Shown here one piece after another: positions 1 to 7,164 of a stretch of 64,000 nt of DNA (the stretch's first letter is position 1; every line of letters starts with the position of its first letter). The notes under the pieces are model-generated. The model was not told the DNA's origin. It worked only from the letters and a program-made list of their open reading frames with translations, and searched no databases. This DNA comes from Agrobacterium vitis (GTDB taxonomy: Bacteria > Pseudomonadota > Alphaproteobacteria > Rhizobiales > Rhizobiaceae): NCBI RefSeq assembly GCF_037039395.1, contig NZ_CP146241.1, forward strand, positions 372,001-436,000, given 5' to 3'. The position numbers and the translations under genes are program-made.

Positions 1-133
1 GTATTCAGAATTTTCAGTGGATGTGACGAATGTTTCAATGGAATCTTGGCTCGGGCACTGTGGCGAGCGCGGCAACGGGCGCGCGGGGTGTTTGTCCCGC
101 ACCCGAGACAACATCTGTGAGGGCACCTGGTAA

Positions 134-991
134 ATGGAAGCGCGTGACGTCGGGACGATCGGCGAAGACCAGTTCGTCAGTTGGTGCCAGCCAGAAGGTT
201 TCAGGGCACAGAAATCACGAGTTGACCGGCTGGGCTGGGACTTCCTTCTCGAACGCGAGCCGGTACGCACGGCGGATACGCCGCTCGACGGGCAAAATAA
301 CCTGCCGAAATTCCTCGTGCAGGTCAAATCCACCGATCGCCCAGGGGAAACACCGCGCATCAAACTGTCCGCGCTCAAGCATCTTGTCGACGCCGATTTG
401 CCGGCGGCAATCGTCATTCTTGAGTACGGAAACGCTGCACGGTTGCCGAGGCGCAACCTGATTGTGCCGGTCGATGCGCAGATCATGTATCGGACGTTGC
501 ACCGCGTCCGGAGAGAGGAGGCCCGCGGCAACCGAAAAATTCACAAGGTCACTGTCCCGGTTCCACTCGAACGTGCCATCGAACTGGGTGCTGCGGGAGA
601 AGGCTTGTCAGACGCCCTCGACGCGATGGTCGGCGGGTCGTTCTCCAGTTATCTCAAAAACAAAATCCAACAGCGGCAGACCTGTGGTTTCGAAGACGGT
701 TCGATCACCGGTCACTTCCTGATTCCTGGCGAGAACGCCGAGGAAAAGGTCCATAGCCTCTTTCTCGGCAAACGGCGGGAGATCGATGTGGTGGACTTCA
801 CCGTCGAACGTCGGCGGTTCGGGATCCGCCTCGACAACGATATCGATTTTTTCCGTGAAGCGGTTCTGGAGTTTAACGCGCCCTCGCTGATGTCGGTTTC
901 GATCGAGCTGGAAGATCTGGAAGATGGTACCTGGACGAAATTTCCGGTTGATATGTTCGCTGTCCCGCCGTTCGTGGAGGGCAGTCAATAA
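134..991 (+). CDS. Unrecognised protein, possibly nuclease-like (DUF4365-like N-terminus)
   Basis: This 285-residue protein starts at an ATG preceded by GAGGG about ten bases upstream. Its first ~75 residues read like a PD-(D/E)XK nuclease core: an early G-x-x-G-E-D-x-F, then GWDFLLE, then FLVQVKST, which would supply the acidic residue and the Q-x-K motif. I infer a nuclease fold from this; it is not proven. The remaining two thirds resemble nothing I know, and no membrane segment or signal peptide is visible. The next gene overlaps its 3' end, so the two look like one operon. Upstream, at 12-24, lies a half-copy of the palindrome that precedes the AbiE operon, which hints at shared control. 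An alternative is a restriction-associated or defence protein of unknown type. Confidence 0.6.
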   Translation: MEARDVGTIGEDQFVSWCQPEGFRAQKSRVDRLGWDFLLEREPVRTADTPLDGQNNLPKFLVQVKSTDRPGETPRIKLSALKHLVDADLPAAIVILEYGNAARLPRRNLIVPVDAQIMYRTLHRVRREEARGNRKIHKVTVPVPLERAIELGAAGEGLSDALDAMVGGSFSSYLKNKIQQRQTCGFEDGSITGHFLIPGENAEEKVHSLFLGKRREIDVVDFTVERRRFGIRLDNDIDFFREAVLEFNAPSLMSVSIELEDLEDGTWTKFPVDMFAVPPFVEGSQ

Positions 992-1691
992 GGCCCCGAC
1001 CCGCTTTGCAAACGCGTTCTTCGAGATAACCCTCGATTTTGAAAAGGAATGGGCAGGCATAGTCTTTGACTACGACGGATCGCGCTCCGTTCCATTGAGC
1101 GAAGCGGTGACGATGGTAGAGGTCGGCGCCATATTGGCGCGTCCGAAGAAACGGGTCAAAATCGAGTTCGCCGGCGGAGCCGTTGAGCTCCCGGCCGCCG
1201 ATGGGGAGGAGGGTCCGTTCCACAATTGGATACCGGTTGCGCCCATGCTGCGTCGGATGGTCTCGGCAATCGAGAGGCACACGCGCGGTAATGAACCCGC
1301 TGTCCTGCTCTCGGACTTCTACGCCTGGATCGAAAAACACCAGCAGCTACTCGCGCTCGGTTCCGTTCCAGGCGCAAACCTCTTCTTTCCTAGATGGGAG
1401 GACGATGCCGTCATCGACGATCAGGACGTGGTCCTTGCGCCTTTGACGCTGCAATTGGCTGGTACGCAGTACACGGTTTTGATCGAGGTGCTGATAGAGA
1501 CGAAGGACCGGAACCCAGATGAAATCCGGATCGTTGGCGGGCAGCCCCGCGTGATCGATGACATCGCACGTTCTCCAGGTTCGAAGACCGAGGATTTTAT
1601 CAATCGCGCGGTCGAATTTTCTAAGCACCATCGCAAGGCTAGGGGGCCGGCGCTTGTGCTGGGTGCTTTCGAGGATTGGGAAATCGGATAG
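924..1691 (+). CDS. Unrecognised protein, second gene of the 134-1691 pair
   Basis: This is a 255-residue soluble protein with no motif I recognise. The only in-frame ATG (924) lies 68 bases inside the preceding gene. Convincing protein-like sequence begins only near 1011 (residues NAFFEITLDFEKEW), so the true start may be a non-standard codon there or the overlap may be real. The C-terminal half contains a hydrophilic region around KTEDFINRAVEFSKHHRKA. Codon use looks normal for the neighbourhood. The tight overlap with the upstream nuclease-like gene suggests the two products act together. The AbiE operon follows after a 94-base gap that carries its operators. Function is unknown. Confidence 0.55.
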   Translation: MVPGRNFRLICSLSRRSWRAVNKAPTRFANAFFEITLDFEKEWAGIVFDYDGSRSVPLSEAVTMVEVGAILARPKKRVKIEFAGGAVELPAADGEEGPFHNWIPVAPMLRRMVSAIERHTRGNEPAVLLSDFYAWIEKHQQLLALGSVPGANLFFPRWEDDAVIDDQDVVLAPLTLQLAGTQYTVLIEVLIETKDRNPDEIRIVGGQPRVIDDIARSPGSKTEDFINRAVEFSKHHRKARGPALVLGAFEDWEIG

Positions 1692-1710
1692 TTTTCAGGG
1701 TGGATAGCGA

Positions 1711-1794
1711 TTTCAGCGGATGTTGAAAAATCTAATTCTAATGAAAAACCTTGACTAATTTCACTAGTGATAGCATTTTCAGCGAATGTTGAAA
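1711..1794. promoter_or_regulatory. Twin palindromic operators of the AbiE operon
   Basis: Two near-identical 18-bp imperfect palindromes, TTTCAGCGGATGTTGAAA (1711-1728) and TTTCAGCGAATGTTGAAA (1777-1794), lie 66 bp apart. The arms TTTCA and TGAAA are symmetric. The second overlaps the AbiEi start codon (ATG at 1786), so binding there should block initiation. A related half-site occurs at 12-24. AbiEi-type antitoxins are known to repress their own promoter by binding paired inverted repeats, so these are the obvious candidate sites. A weak -35-like TTGACT sits at 1751-1756 between them. Confidence 0.65.
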
Positions 1795-2862
1795 GCGCCA
1801 AAATCTGTGAAAGACCTGGAAATCCGCGCAGCGGAGGCAATCGGCGCGCTGTTGCGCCGGGTGTCCGTCATAAACGTCGAAAAAATCGAGCTTACCGAAC
1901 CCGGATCCAGTTTCGATATCCTTTCCGAGCTTCGGCTCGACGGCGAACGGCGGTTCCTGGCCTGCGAGGTCAAACCGGTCGGGCAGCCCCGGCATGTCCG
2001 CGCGGCACTTCTGCAATTGCGCAAAGCGGCAGGAGAGTTGGATCCACCTGCCATGCCGGTCTTCATTGCGCCGTATCTTTCCCCGGAAGCGCAAGCTTTG
2101 TGCCGGGAATTCGAGGTGGGGTATCTCGATTTTGTTGGCAACGCCTGGATGGAATTCGACAGCGTTTTTATCGAACGCCAGGTCGATACGAAGCCGCCAG
2201 CGATCCAGCGCAGCCTCAAATCGGTCTTCAAGCCGAAATCGGCACAGGTTCTAAGGGTGTTGCTGCGAGATCCCGGTCGGGCATGGCGTGTCGTGGATCT
2301 GGCCTCGGCGTCGGACGTCAGCCTCGGCCATATCAGCAACGTTCGTAGCGAGCTGGTGGATCGCGAGTGGGCGGAAATCACCGGCGACGGCTTGCGCCTC
2401 ACCCGGCCCGACGATTTGCTCGATGCGTGGCGCGATGATTACGATGCACCCGCAGGGGAGCACATGTCTTTCTACACGACGCTGCATGGCGCCTCATTCG
2501 AGACCGCCGCGCGCACCGCGCTGAATGCGGAGCTTGGTCGCCCGCGCGCAATCTTCGCATCGTTCTCGGCCGCTCACTGGTTGGTGCCCTACGGGCGCGT
2601 GCCAACGCAATATTTCTACGCCGATGAACGGGGCGTTGAGCGCTTGCGTGACGTCCTCAAGCTCTCGCCTGCCAGATCGGGCTCGAATGTCGCCGTCACG
2701 GTGTTGAAAGAACAAGGCCTGTTCGGCGACGCCGTCGAGCCTGCCCCGACGGCAGTCTGCACAAGCCCCGTTCAGACCTATCTGGACCTTGCCGCTGCTG
2801 GCGAGCGGGGACGGGAAGCCGCGGAGCATTTGAGAAAGGAAGCCCTCGCATGGAAAAAATAG
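1786..2862 (+). CDS. abiEi: AbiEi-family antitoxin of a type IV toxin-antitoxin system
   Basis: This 358-residue protein has the features expected of an AbiEi-family antitoxin and transcriptional repressor. Residues ~40-120 form a domain with ACEVKPVGQPRHVRAAL and a YLDFVGNAW segment. Residues ~140-195 form a winged helix-turn-helix (AQVLRVLLRDPGRAWRVVDL followed by DVSLGHISNVRSELVDREW). The C-terminal half carries the family's FYTTLHG and AHWLVPYGRVPTQYFY stretches. The start at 1786 lies inside the second operator and has no clear Shine-Dalgarno sequence, so either the message is leaderless or a slightly later start is used. The gene overlaps the toxin gene by 13 bases, which is typical of these pairs. 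It should neutralise the nucleotidyltransferase toxin without binding it and repress the operon. Confidence 0.85.
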   Translation: MLKAPKSVKDLEIRAAEAIGALLRRVSVINVEKIELTEPGSSFDILSELRLDGERRFLACEVKPVGQPRHVRAALLQLRKAAGELDPPAMPVFIAPYLSPEAQALCREFEVGYLDFVGNAWMEFDSVFIERQVDTKPPAIQRSLKSVFKPKSAQVLRVLLRDPGRAWRVVDLASASDVSLGHISNVRSELVDREWAEITGDGLRLTRPDDLLDAWRDDYDAPAGEHMSFYTTLHGASFETAARTALNAELGRPRAIFASFSAAHWLVPYGRVPTQYFYADERGVERLRDVLKLSPARSGSNVAVTVLKEQGLFGDAVEPAPTAVCTSPVQTYLDLAAAGERGREAAEHLRKEALAWKK

Positions 2863-3719
2863 TGCCGCCCGATCCTCAATCCGCCGCAGATTACGAGGAT
2901 CGTACCACGAAGGCCGTAAAAGGTGTCCTCCTTGAGATTGGACAGATCCTCGGCAGCTTCAAGGGCAAGTTCGCCGTGATTGGCGGCGCCGTGCCATGGC
3001 TCCTCCTCGACAACGAGGACATGCCTCACGTTGGAACACTCGACGTCGATCTCGGTCTCGATGCTGAAGCGCTCGGTGACGGGGAGTACGTCACTCTCGT
3101 CGAAGCGCTGATGGGGAACGGCTACAAACAGCGCGAAGAACTGAGGCGTTTCCAGCTGGTGCGGGAAGTCCCGGTCGGCGACGGAGGCGCACCTATCGAC
3201 ATCGTCGTCGACTTCCTCATGCCTCGCCATGCGGAGATTGTGAAGAACAGTCCTCCCATCCTCAAAGACTTCGCTGTTCAGAGAGCCGACGGAGCCGATC
3301 TGGCGTTACGCTTTTATCAATTGGTGGCAATCAGCGGGGACATGCCGGAGGGCGGGACCAATCGTGTCGAGGTTGCTGTCTGTTCGATCCCGGCGTTGCT
3401 GGCAATGAAGGGCTACGCGCTGAATGGCAGGCACAAGCAAAAGGACGCCTATGACATTTACTATTGCATCCGCAACTATCCCGACGGGATCGAGGCGCTT
3501 GCCGAGGCCTGCCGCAGCGTGCTGGCGGAGAAGGGCGGCGCCCAAGGCTATCAGTTCATCTCGGACAAGTTCGACACGCCTGAAGGATATGGCGCAACGA
3601 GCGTCAGAAAGTTTGTCGCTGAGACCGCGATCCTCGATGGACGCACAGAGGAGCAGTGGCAGCAGGATGCGTTCGGGCAGGTCGATGCCTGGCTGCGGGC
3701 GCTTGGGCTGCGAGGATGA
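2850..3719 (+). CDS. abiEii: AbiEii/AbiGii-type nucleotidyltransferase toxin
   Basis: This 289-residue protein belongs to the DNA polymerase-beta-like nucleotidyltransferases used as type IV toxins. The active-site signature is readable: the glycine pair in FAVIGGAVPWLLL (~44-56), followed by the acidic triad context GTLDVDLGLD (~67-76), with a later acidic residue in IDIVVDFLM (~112-120). A K-x-x-DAYDIYY segment near residue 200 matches the conserved C-terminal helix of the family. The start overlaps the antitoxin stop (ATGGAAAAAATAG), with AGGA upstream, so the pair is translationally coupled. Related toxins modify tRNA acceptor ends and give phage abortive infection. That activity is known for the family and inferred here. 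Confidence 0.85.
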   Translation: MEKIVPPDPQSAADYEDRTTKAVKGVLLEIGQILGSFKGKFAVIGGAVPWLLLDNEDMPHVGTLDVDLGLDAEALGDGEYVTLVEALMGNGYKQREELRRFQLVREVPVGDGGAPIDIVVDFLMPRHAEIVKNSPPILKDFAVQRADGADLALRFYQLVAISGDMPEGGTNRVEVAVCSIPALLAMKGYALNGRHKQKDAYDIYYCIRNYPDGIEALAEACRSVLAEKGGAQGYQFISDKFDTPEGYGATSVRKFVAETAILDGRTEEQWQQDAFGQVDAWLRALGLRG

Positions 3720-3911
3720 TCGCGATGGGCTGCCGTCCTCACAAACCAGGGTTCTGGCCACCATCGCCCACGAGGGCGGTGGTGATAATGTCCTTTTGTC
3801 GCCGCTGAAGTTCCGAAGTGCGCGTTCCCTTCGGCGTTGCAAAGACCATCTCCGTCGGATACTCCAAAACCGCTAGACTTATCTTCAACCTTTATTTGCA
3901 ATCCTCCTTCC

Positions 3912-4883
3912 ATGCTGCCACGCGATTACAGACTGCACGAGCTGAATGAGGACGAGTTTGAAAAACTCGTTGTGCGTATCTGTGTCCGGTGGCTTGGAGA
4001 GGGCGTTTCTCCCTTTGCGCCCGGCCGCGATGGAGGGCGCGACGGCAAATTTTGCGGCACTGCCAATTCCTTCCCCAGCATGGCCGCGCCGCTCTCTGGC
4101 CATTGCGTGCTGCAGGCCAAGCACATCAGCGCCCCCAACAAATCGTGCTCGGACTCCGATTTCGCGACCCTGCTCGGCAAGGAACACGCCAAGATCAAGC
4201 GTCTGAACGGCGAGGCTATCTGCGACCACTATCTCGTCTTCACCAATCGGAAGTATTCCGGCGGCGCTGACGAAAAGTACATGAAGGACCTTCTGGTGCT
4301 TGGCGTCACGTCTGCGCATATCATCGGCGTCGAGCGCCTTCATCTCGCATTGGACGACTTCGCCGACATCCGCGAGACCCTGCCCAATCGACTCGATTCG
4401 TCACCCTTCAGGTTCGAACCGGACGACCTGGTCGAGGTCATTGGCGCGCTTAACGCGTATACGAAGGACGACGGCGACAGCGCATTTCAAAGCGCCTTCG
4501 ACTTCGAGAAACTCAAGATGCCGTTGAAAAACAAGCTCAACGGGGTCTCAGATGCCTATTATCAGCAGGTGATCGTCGCGCAATCGATGCCGCATTTCGA
4601 CCGCGTTGCCCAGTTTCTGCAAAACCCGCGTAACCAGGACTTTGCCGCCCTCTACCATGATTCCGCCGACGAGCTTAAGCAGAAGATTATCGCCAGGCGA
4701 GAGCAGTTTGGCGCTTTCGACGATATCTTCCTGTTCATGTACGAGCAAATTCAGCAAAAGAGAGAGGCACTCAAGGGCAAACGACGCCTGATCACCATCC
4801 TGCTGCACTATATGTATTTCAATTGCGATATCGGCATCAAGCAACTGGAGGAGTGCGACGATGTCGTCCACGCTGACGCCTAA
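3912..4883 (+). CDS. ABC-three-component-like system, effector/C-terminal-domain protein
   Basis: Starting from the ATG at 3912 gives 323 residues. The N-terminal ~130 residues look like a restriction-type PD-(D/E)XK domain: LNEDEFEKLVVRIC, then PGRDGGRDGKFCG (catalytic D), then HCVLQAKHIS (Q-x-K). The C-terminal ~150 residues are helical and end in LLHYMYFNCDIGIKQLEE, like the C-terminal domain that ties effectors to ABC-3C ATPases. The next gene overlaps its stop by 23 bases, and an SMC-like ATPase gene follows. This order (effector, small middle component, ATPase) is the ABC-3C layout known from anti-phage gene surveys. The nuclease domain and order are what I see; the defence role is inferred. 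Confidence 0.7.
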   Translation: MLPRDYRLHELNEDEFEKLVVRICVRWLGEGVSPFAPGRDGGRDGKFCGTANSFPSMAAPLSGHCVLQAKHISAPNKSCSDSDFATLLGKEHAKIKRLNGEAICDHYLVFTNRKYSGGADEKYMKDLLVLGVTSAHIIGVERLHLALDDFADIRETLPNRLDSSPFRFEPDDLVEVIGALNAYTKDDGDSAFQSAFDFEKLKMPLKNKLNGVSDAYYQQVIVAQSMPHFDRVAQFLQNPRNQDFAALYHDSADELKQKIIARREQFGAFDDIFLFMYEQIQQKREALKGKRRLITILLHYMYFNCDIGIKQLEECDDVVHADA

Positions 4884-5109
4884 GAAGCACCTCAATCTCG
4901 ATACGTCGCTGCTGCGCGTTTTCGCGCTCATTCTTCGGGAGCTGCAGAAACGTGGCGTGTGCGAGTTCGAGAAATTGCGCTCAGTCGTCATCCGTCGCGT
5001 CGGCCCCGACGGCGAACTCTCCTTCTTGCCAGCGCTGGATCTCCTATTTCTTCTCGGACGCGCCGAATACCACCTCAAGAACGATACGCTCGAATACAAG
5101 GCGGACTGA
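4861..5109 (+). CDS. Small ABC-three-component middle component-like protein
   Basis: This 82-residue protein has the core LDTSLLRVFALILRELQKRGVCEFEKL, followed by a short winged-helix-like strand (SVVIRRVGPDGELSFLPALDLLFLLGRAEYH). Size, position and sequence style match the middle components that bridge effector and ATPase in ABC-3C systems. It overlaps the upstream gene by 23 bases, and its stop is two bases before the ATPase ATG, so all three are translationally linked. No catalytic motif is present. Confidence 0.65.
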   Translation: MSSTLTPKKHLNLDTSLLRVFALILRELQKRGVCEFEKLRSVVIRRVGPDGELSFLPALDLLFLLGRAEYHLKNDTLEYKAD

Positions 5110-5111
5110 CC

Positions 5112-6382
5112 ATGCAGATCAGCCAACTTTATTCGAACCTTCCGGACATCCTCTCGCCCATCGTCTTCAATCACGGAGCCGATGCCAGCCGGCTCAACGT
5201 CGTGCTCGGTGAGGTCAAACATCCCAAGGATCGGAAGAAGGATTCGCATAATCTCGGTAAGACGACCCTTCTTCATCTTATCGATTTCCTGATGCTCAAG
5301 GGCTGGTCGCAGGACAGTTTCCTCTATCGACATCGTGATCGTTTCGCCGACTTTGTCTTTTATCTGGAAATAGCCCTGAACAGCGGCGGCTACGCCACGA
5401 TCCGGCGGAGCGTGTCGGCGCCGACGCGGGTCGCTCTCTCGCGTCACGACACGCCGAAAGCGGATTTCAACGATGTCGCCGACGACGCCTGGGATCATCC
5501 GGATCTGCCGATCGACGAAGCCATCAAGCTCCTTGACGCATGGCTCGATCTTCGCGCGCTGAAGCCCTATGACTATCGTAAAGCGATCACCTATTTCCTC
5601 CGGGCCCAGGGTGATTGGAGCGATGAGCTTCAGCTGCAGAAATTTCAGGCAGGACGGGATCTCTATTGGAAGCCGTTTGTCGCCCACCTATTTGGCTTTA
5701 ATCAGACGCCGATCGTTCGCAAATACGAGCTCGATGAACTGATCCAGAAGCTCCAGGAAAAACAGGGTGAACAGCAAGCCGAGGTTCAGTTCAGAGAGGA
5801 AGACCTTCCAAAGCTGGTCGCGGAGCTCGGTGTTCTTCATCAACAGGTTGATGACCTGGAGGAGCAGCTCGATGCGTTCCGTTTCGATGATGAAGAACGC
5901 CGGATTATGCGTGATCTCGTCGAGACAATAGAAAGTGACATTGCTGAGCTGAACCAGCAGATCTACAATGCGCGTTACGATATCGGCCAGATCGACAGTT
6001 CGCTGAGCCACAAGGACAAGTTCGACCTCGACGAAGTCCAGTCGATCTTTACAGAAGCGCAGCTCCATTTTCCGGCGCAGTTGAAGAAGCAATATGGCGA
6101 ACTGGTTGAGTTCAAAAAAAAGTCACGCATGAGCGTAATGCGGCGCTGCGTAAGCGGCGTAAGGATTTGGAAGCCGAGCTCGCCTCTGCGGAGGAACGAA
6201 AGGCGTCCCTTGACGACCGGCGTGTGCAACGGCTCAAGCTTCTCCGATCGACGGACACCTTCGATAAGTTCAAAGTCTTGCAGAAGGATGTCGCGCGCCA
6301 GCGGGCCCAGCTCGTCTACATGGAGGAGCAGCGCAAGAAGCTTGAAATCGTTGTCGAAACTGGCGTCACGACACGAACGTAG
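5112..6382 (+). pseudogene. ABC-3C ATPase (DUF2326-like, SMC/RecN type), frameshifted and truncated
   Basis: The product begins MQISQLYSNLPDILSPIVFNH and contains a degenerate P-loop, DSHNLGKTTLLHLIDFL (~43-60), as in DUF2326-type ATPases. Long coiled coils follow from ~residue 210 (EKQGEQQAEVQFREEDLPKL, later EEQLDAFRFDDEER). The frame breaks at an A-run (6114-6121). Adding one A restores KKKVTHERNAALRKRRKDLE and coiled coil down to KKLEIVVETG at 6361. There the left end of a Tn3-family transposon interrupts it, and the last residues come from the transposon. The C-terminal ATPase half (ABC signature and Walker B) is missing. The system is therefore almost certainly dead, even if the A-run is a sequencing error. 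Confidence 0.7.
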
Positions 6383-6417
6383 TGAATCTGTCCGACTTTT
6401 GAGAACATATCCGGAAC

Positions 6418-7038
6418 TCAAATCGGTTTAACCGTAGAGGTCGTTGTTTTTTCGGCCCTGAGAGCTTCGTAGAGGGCGGTTTTCCCGATTTTCACGCGGG
6501 CCGCAGCTTCCCGGACGTTCAAACCAGCCGCCAGATGCTGGCGGGCTTTGGCAAGTTTGTCCGGGGTTACGACGACTTGTCGGCCACCGCGTCGGCCGCG
6601 TTCCTCTGCGGCTTGCAGACCGGCACGTGTTCGTTCTCGGATCAGATCGCGCTCGAACTGTGCCAGCGCGCCGAACAGGTGGAAGACCAGGCGACCGCCG
6701 GATGTCGTGGTGTCGATGTTTTCGGTGATGGATCGGAAGCCGACGCCTTTGGCTTCCAGTTCGGTGATGATCTCGATGAGGTGCTTCATCGACCGGCCGA
6801 GGCGGTCGAGCTTCCAGACTGTGAGCGTGTCGCCGTCGCGAACGTAGCGGATCGCCTCAGCCAATCCGGGCCGGTCAGTCTTGACGCCGGATGCCTTATC
6901 CTCGAACAGCCTTTCACAACCTGCTTTGCGCAAAGCATCGAGTTGCAGCGCTGTGTCCTGCTCGCCGGTGGAGACTCTTGCATAGCCGATAGAGGTCATG
7001 AGACGTGGTTTGTCCGTTTTTCCGTTGAATTCGGACAT
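6418..7038 (-). CDS. tnpR: TnpR serine resolvase of Tn3-family transposon 1
   Basis: The protein is up to 206 residues long. The resolvase core begins SIGYARVSTGEQ, with the catalytic serine in VSTGEQ. It continues with the family blocks KLDRLGRSMKHL, FRSITENIDTTTSGGRLVFHLFGALAQFERDLIRERT and a C-terminal helix-turn-helix (ARQHLAAGLNVREAAARVKIGKTALYEAL). Translation could start at 7038 or at the methionine at 6999; neither has a strong ribosome site. It resolves cointegrates formed by TnpA at the res site between it and tnpA, and in this family usually also represses both genes. It appears intact. Confidence 0.9.
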   Translation of the reverse strand: MSEFNGKTDKPRLMTSIGYARVSTGEQDTALQLDALRKAGCERLFEDKASGVKTDRPGLAEAIRYVRDGDTLTVWKLDRLGRSMKHLIEIITELEAKGVGFRSITENIDTTTSGGRLVFHLFGALAQFERDLIRERTRAGLQAAEERGRRGGRQVVVTPDKLAKARQHLAAGLNVREAAARVKIGKTALYEALRAEKTTTSTVKPI

Positions 7039-7164
7039 TGTCCGATTTGCCGTTTCATGACAAGGTTTGCGGACAAAAACTGTGGATGCCGCGAAACGTT
7101 CGTTTGTCGGACACGCATTTTCCGTTTCGCTGCACTCTCCGCGGCGAAACGGGAAGATCAGAGA
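7039..7164. promoter_or_regulatory. Putative res site and divergent promoters of Tn3-family transposon 1
   Basis: This 126-base gap between divergent tnpR and tnpA contains short repeated motifs of the form TTTGCSGACA/TGTCCGATTTGC and GCCGTTTC/CCGTTTCGC. They are arranged like resolvase-binding subsites. In Tn3-family elements this position holds the res recombination site and both promoters. The role is inferred from position and repeats only. Confidence 0.45.

Noticed and set aside
134..6382. Prophage remnant
   Set aside because: No structural, lysis or packaging genes are visible; AbiE and ABC-3C-type genes fit a defence island instead.
6535..7164. Upstream extension of the transposase frame to 6535
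   Set aside because: It overlaps the resolvase gene on the other strand and its codons are the complement of conserved tnpR blocks; the tnpA start at 7165 matches the family.
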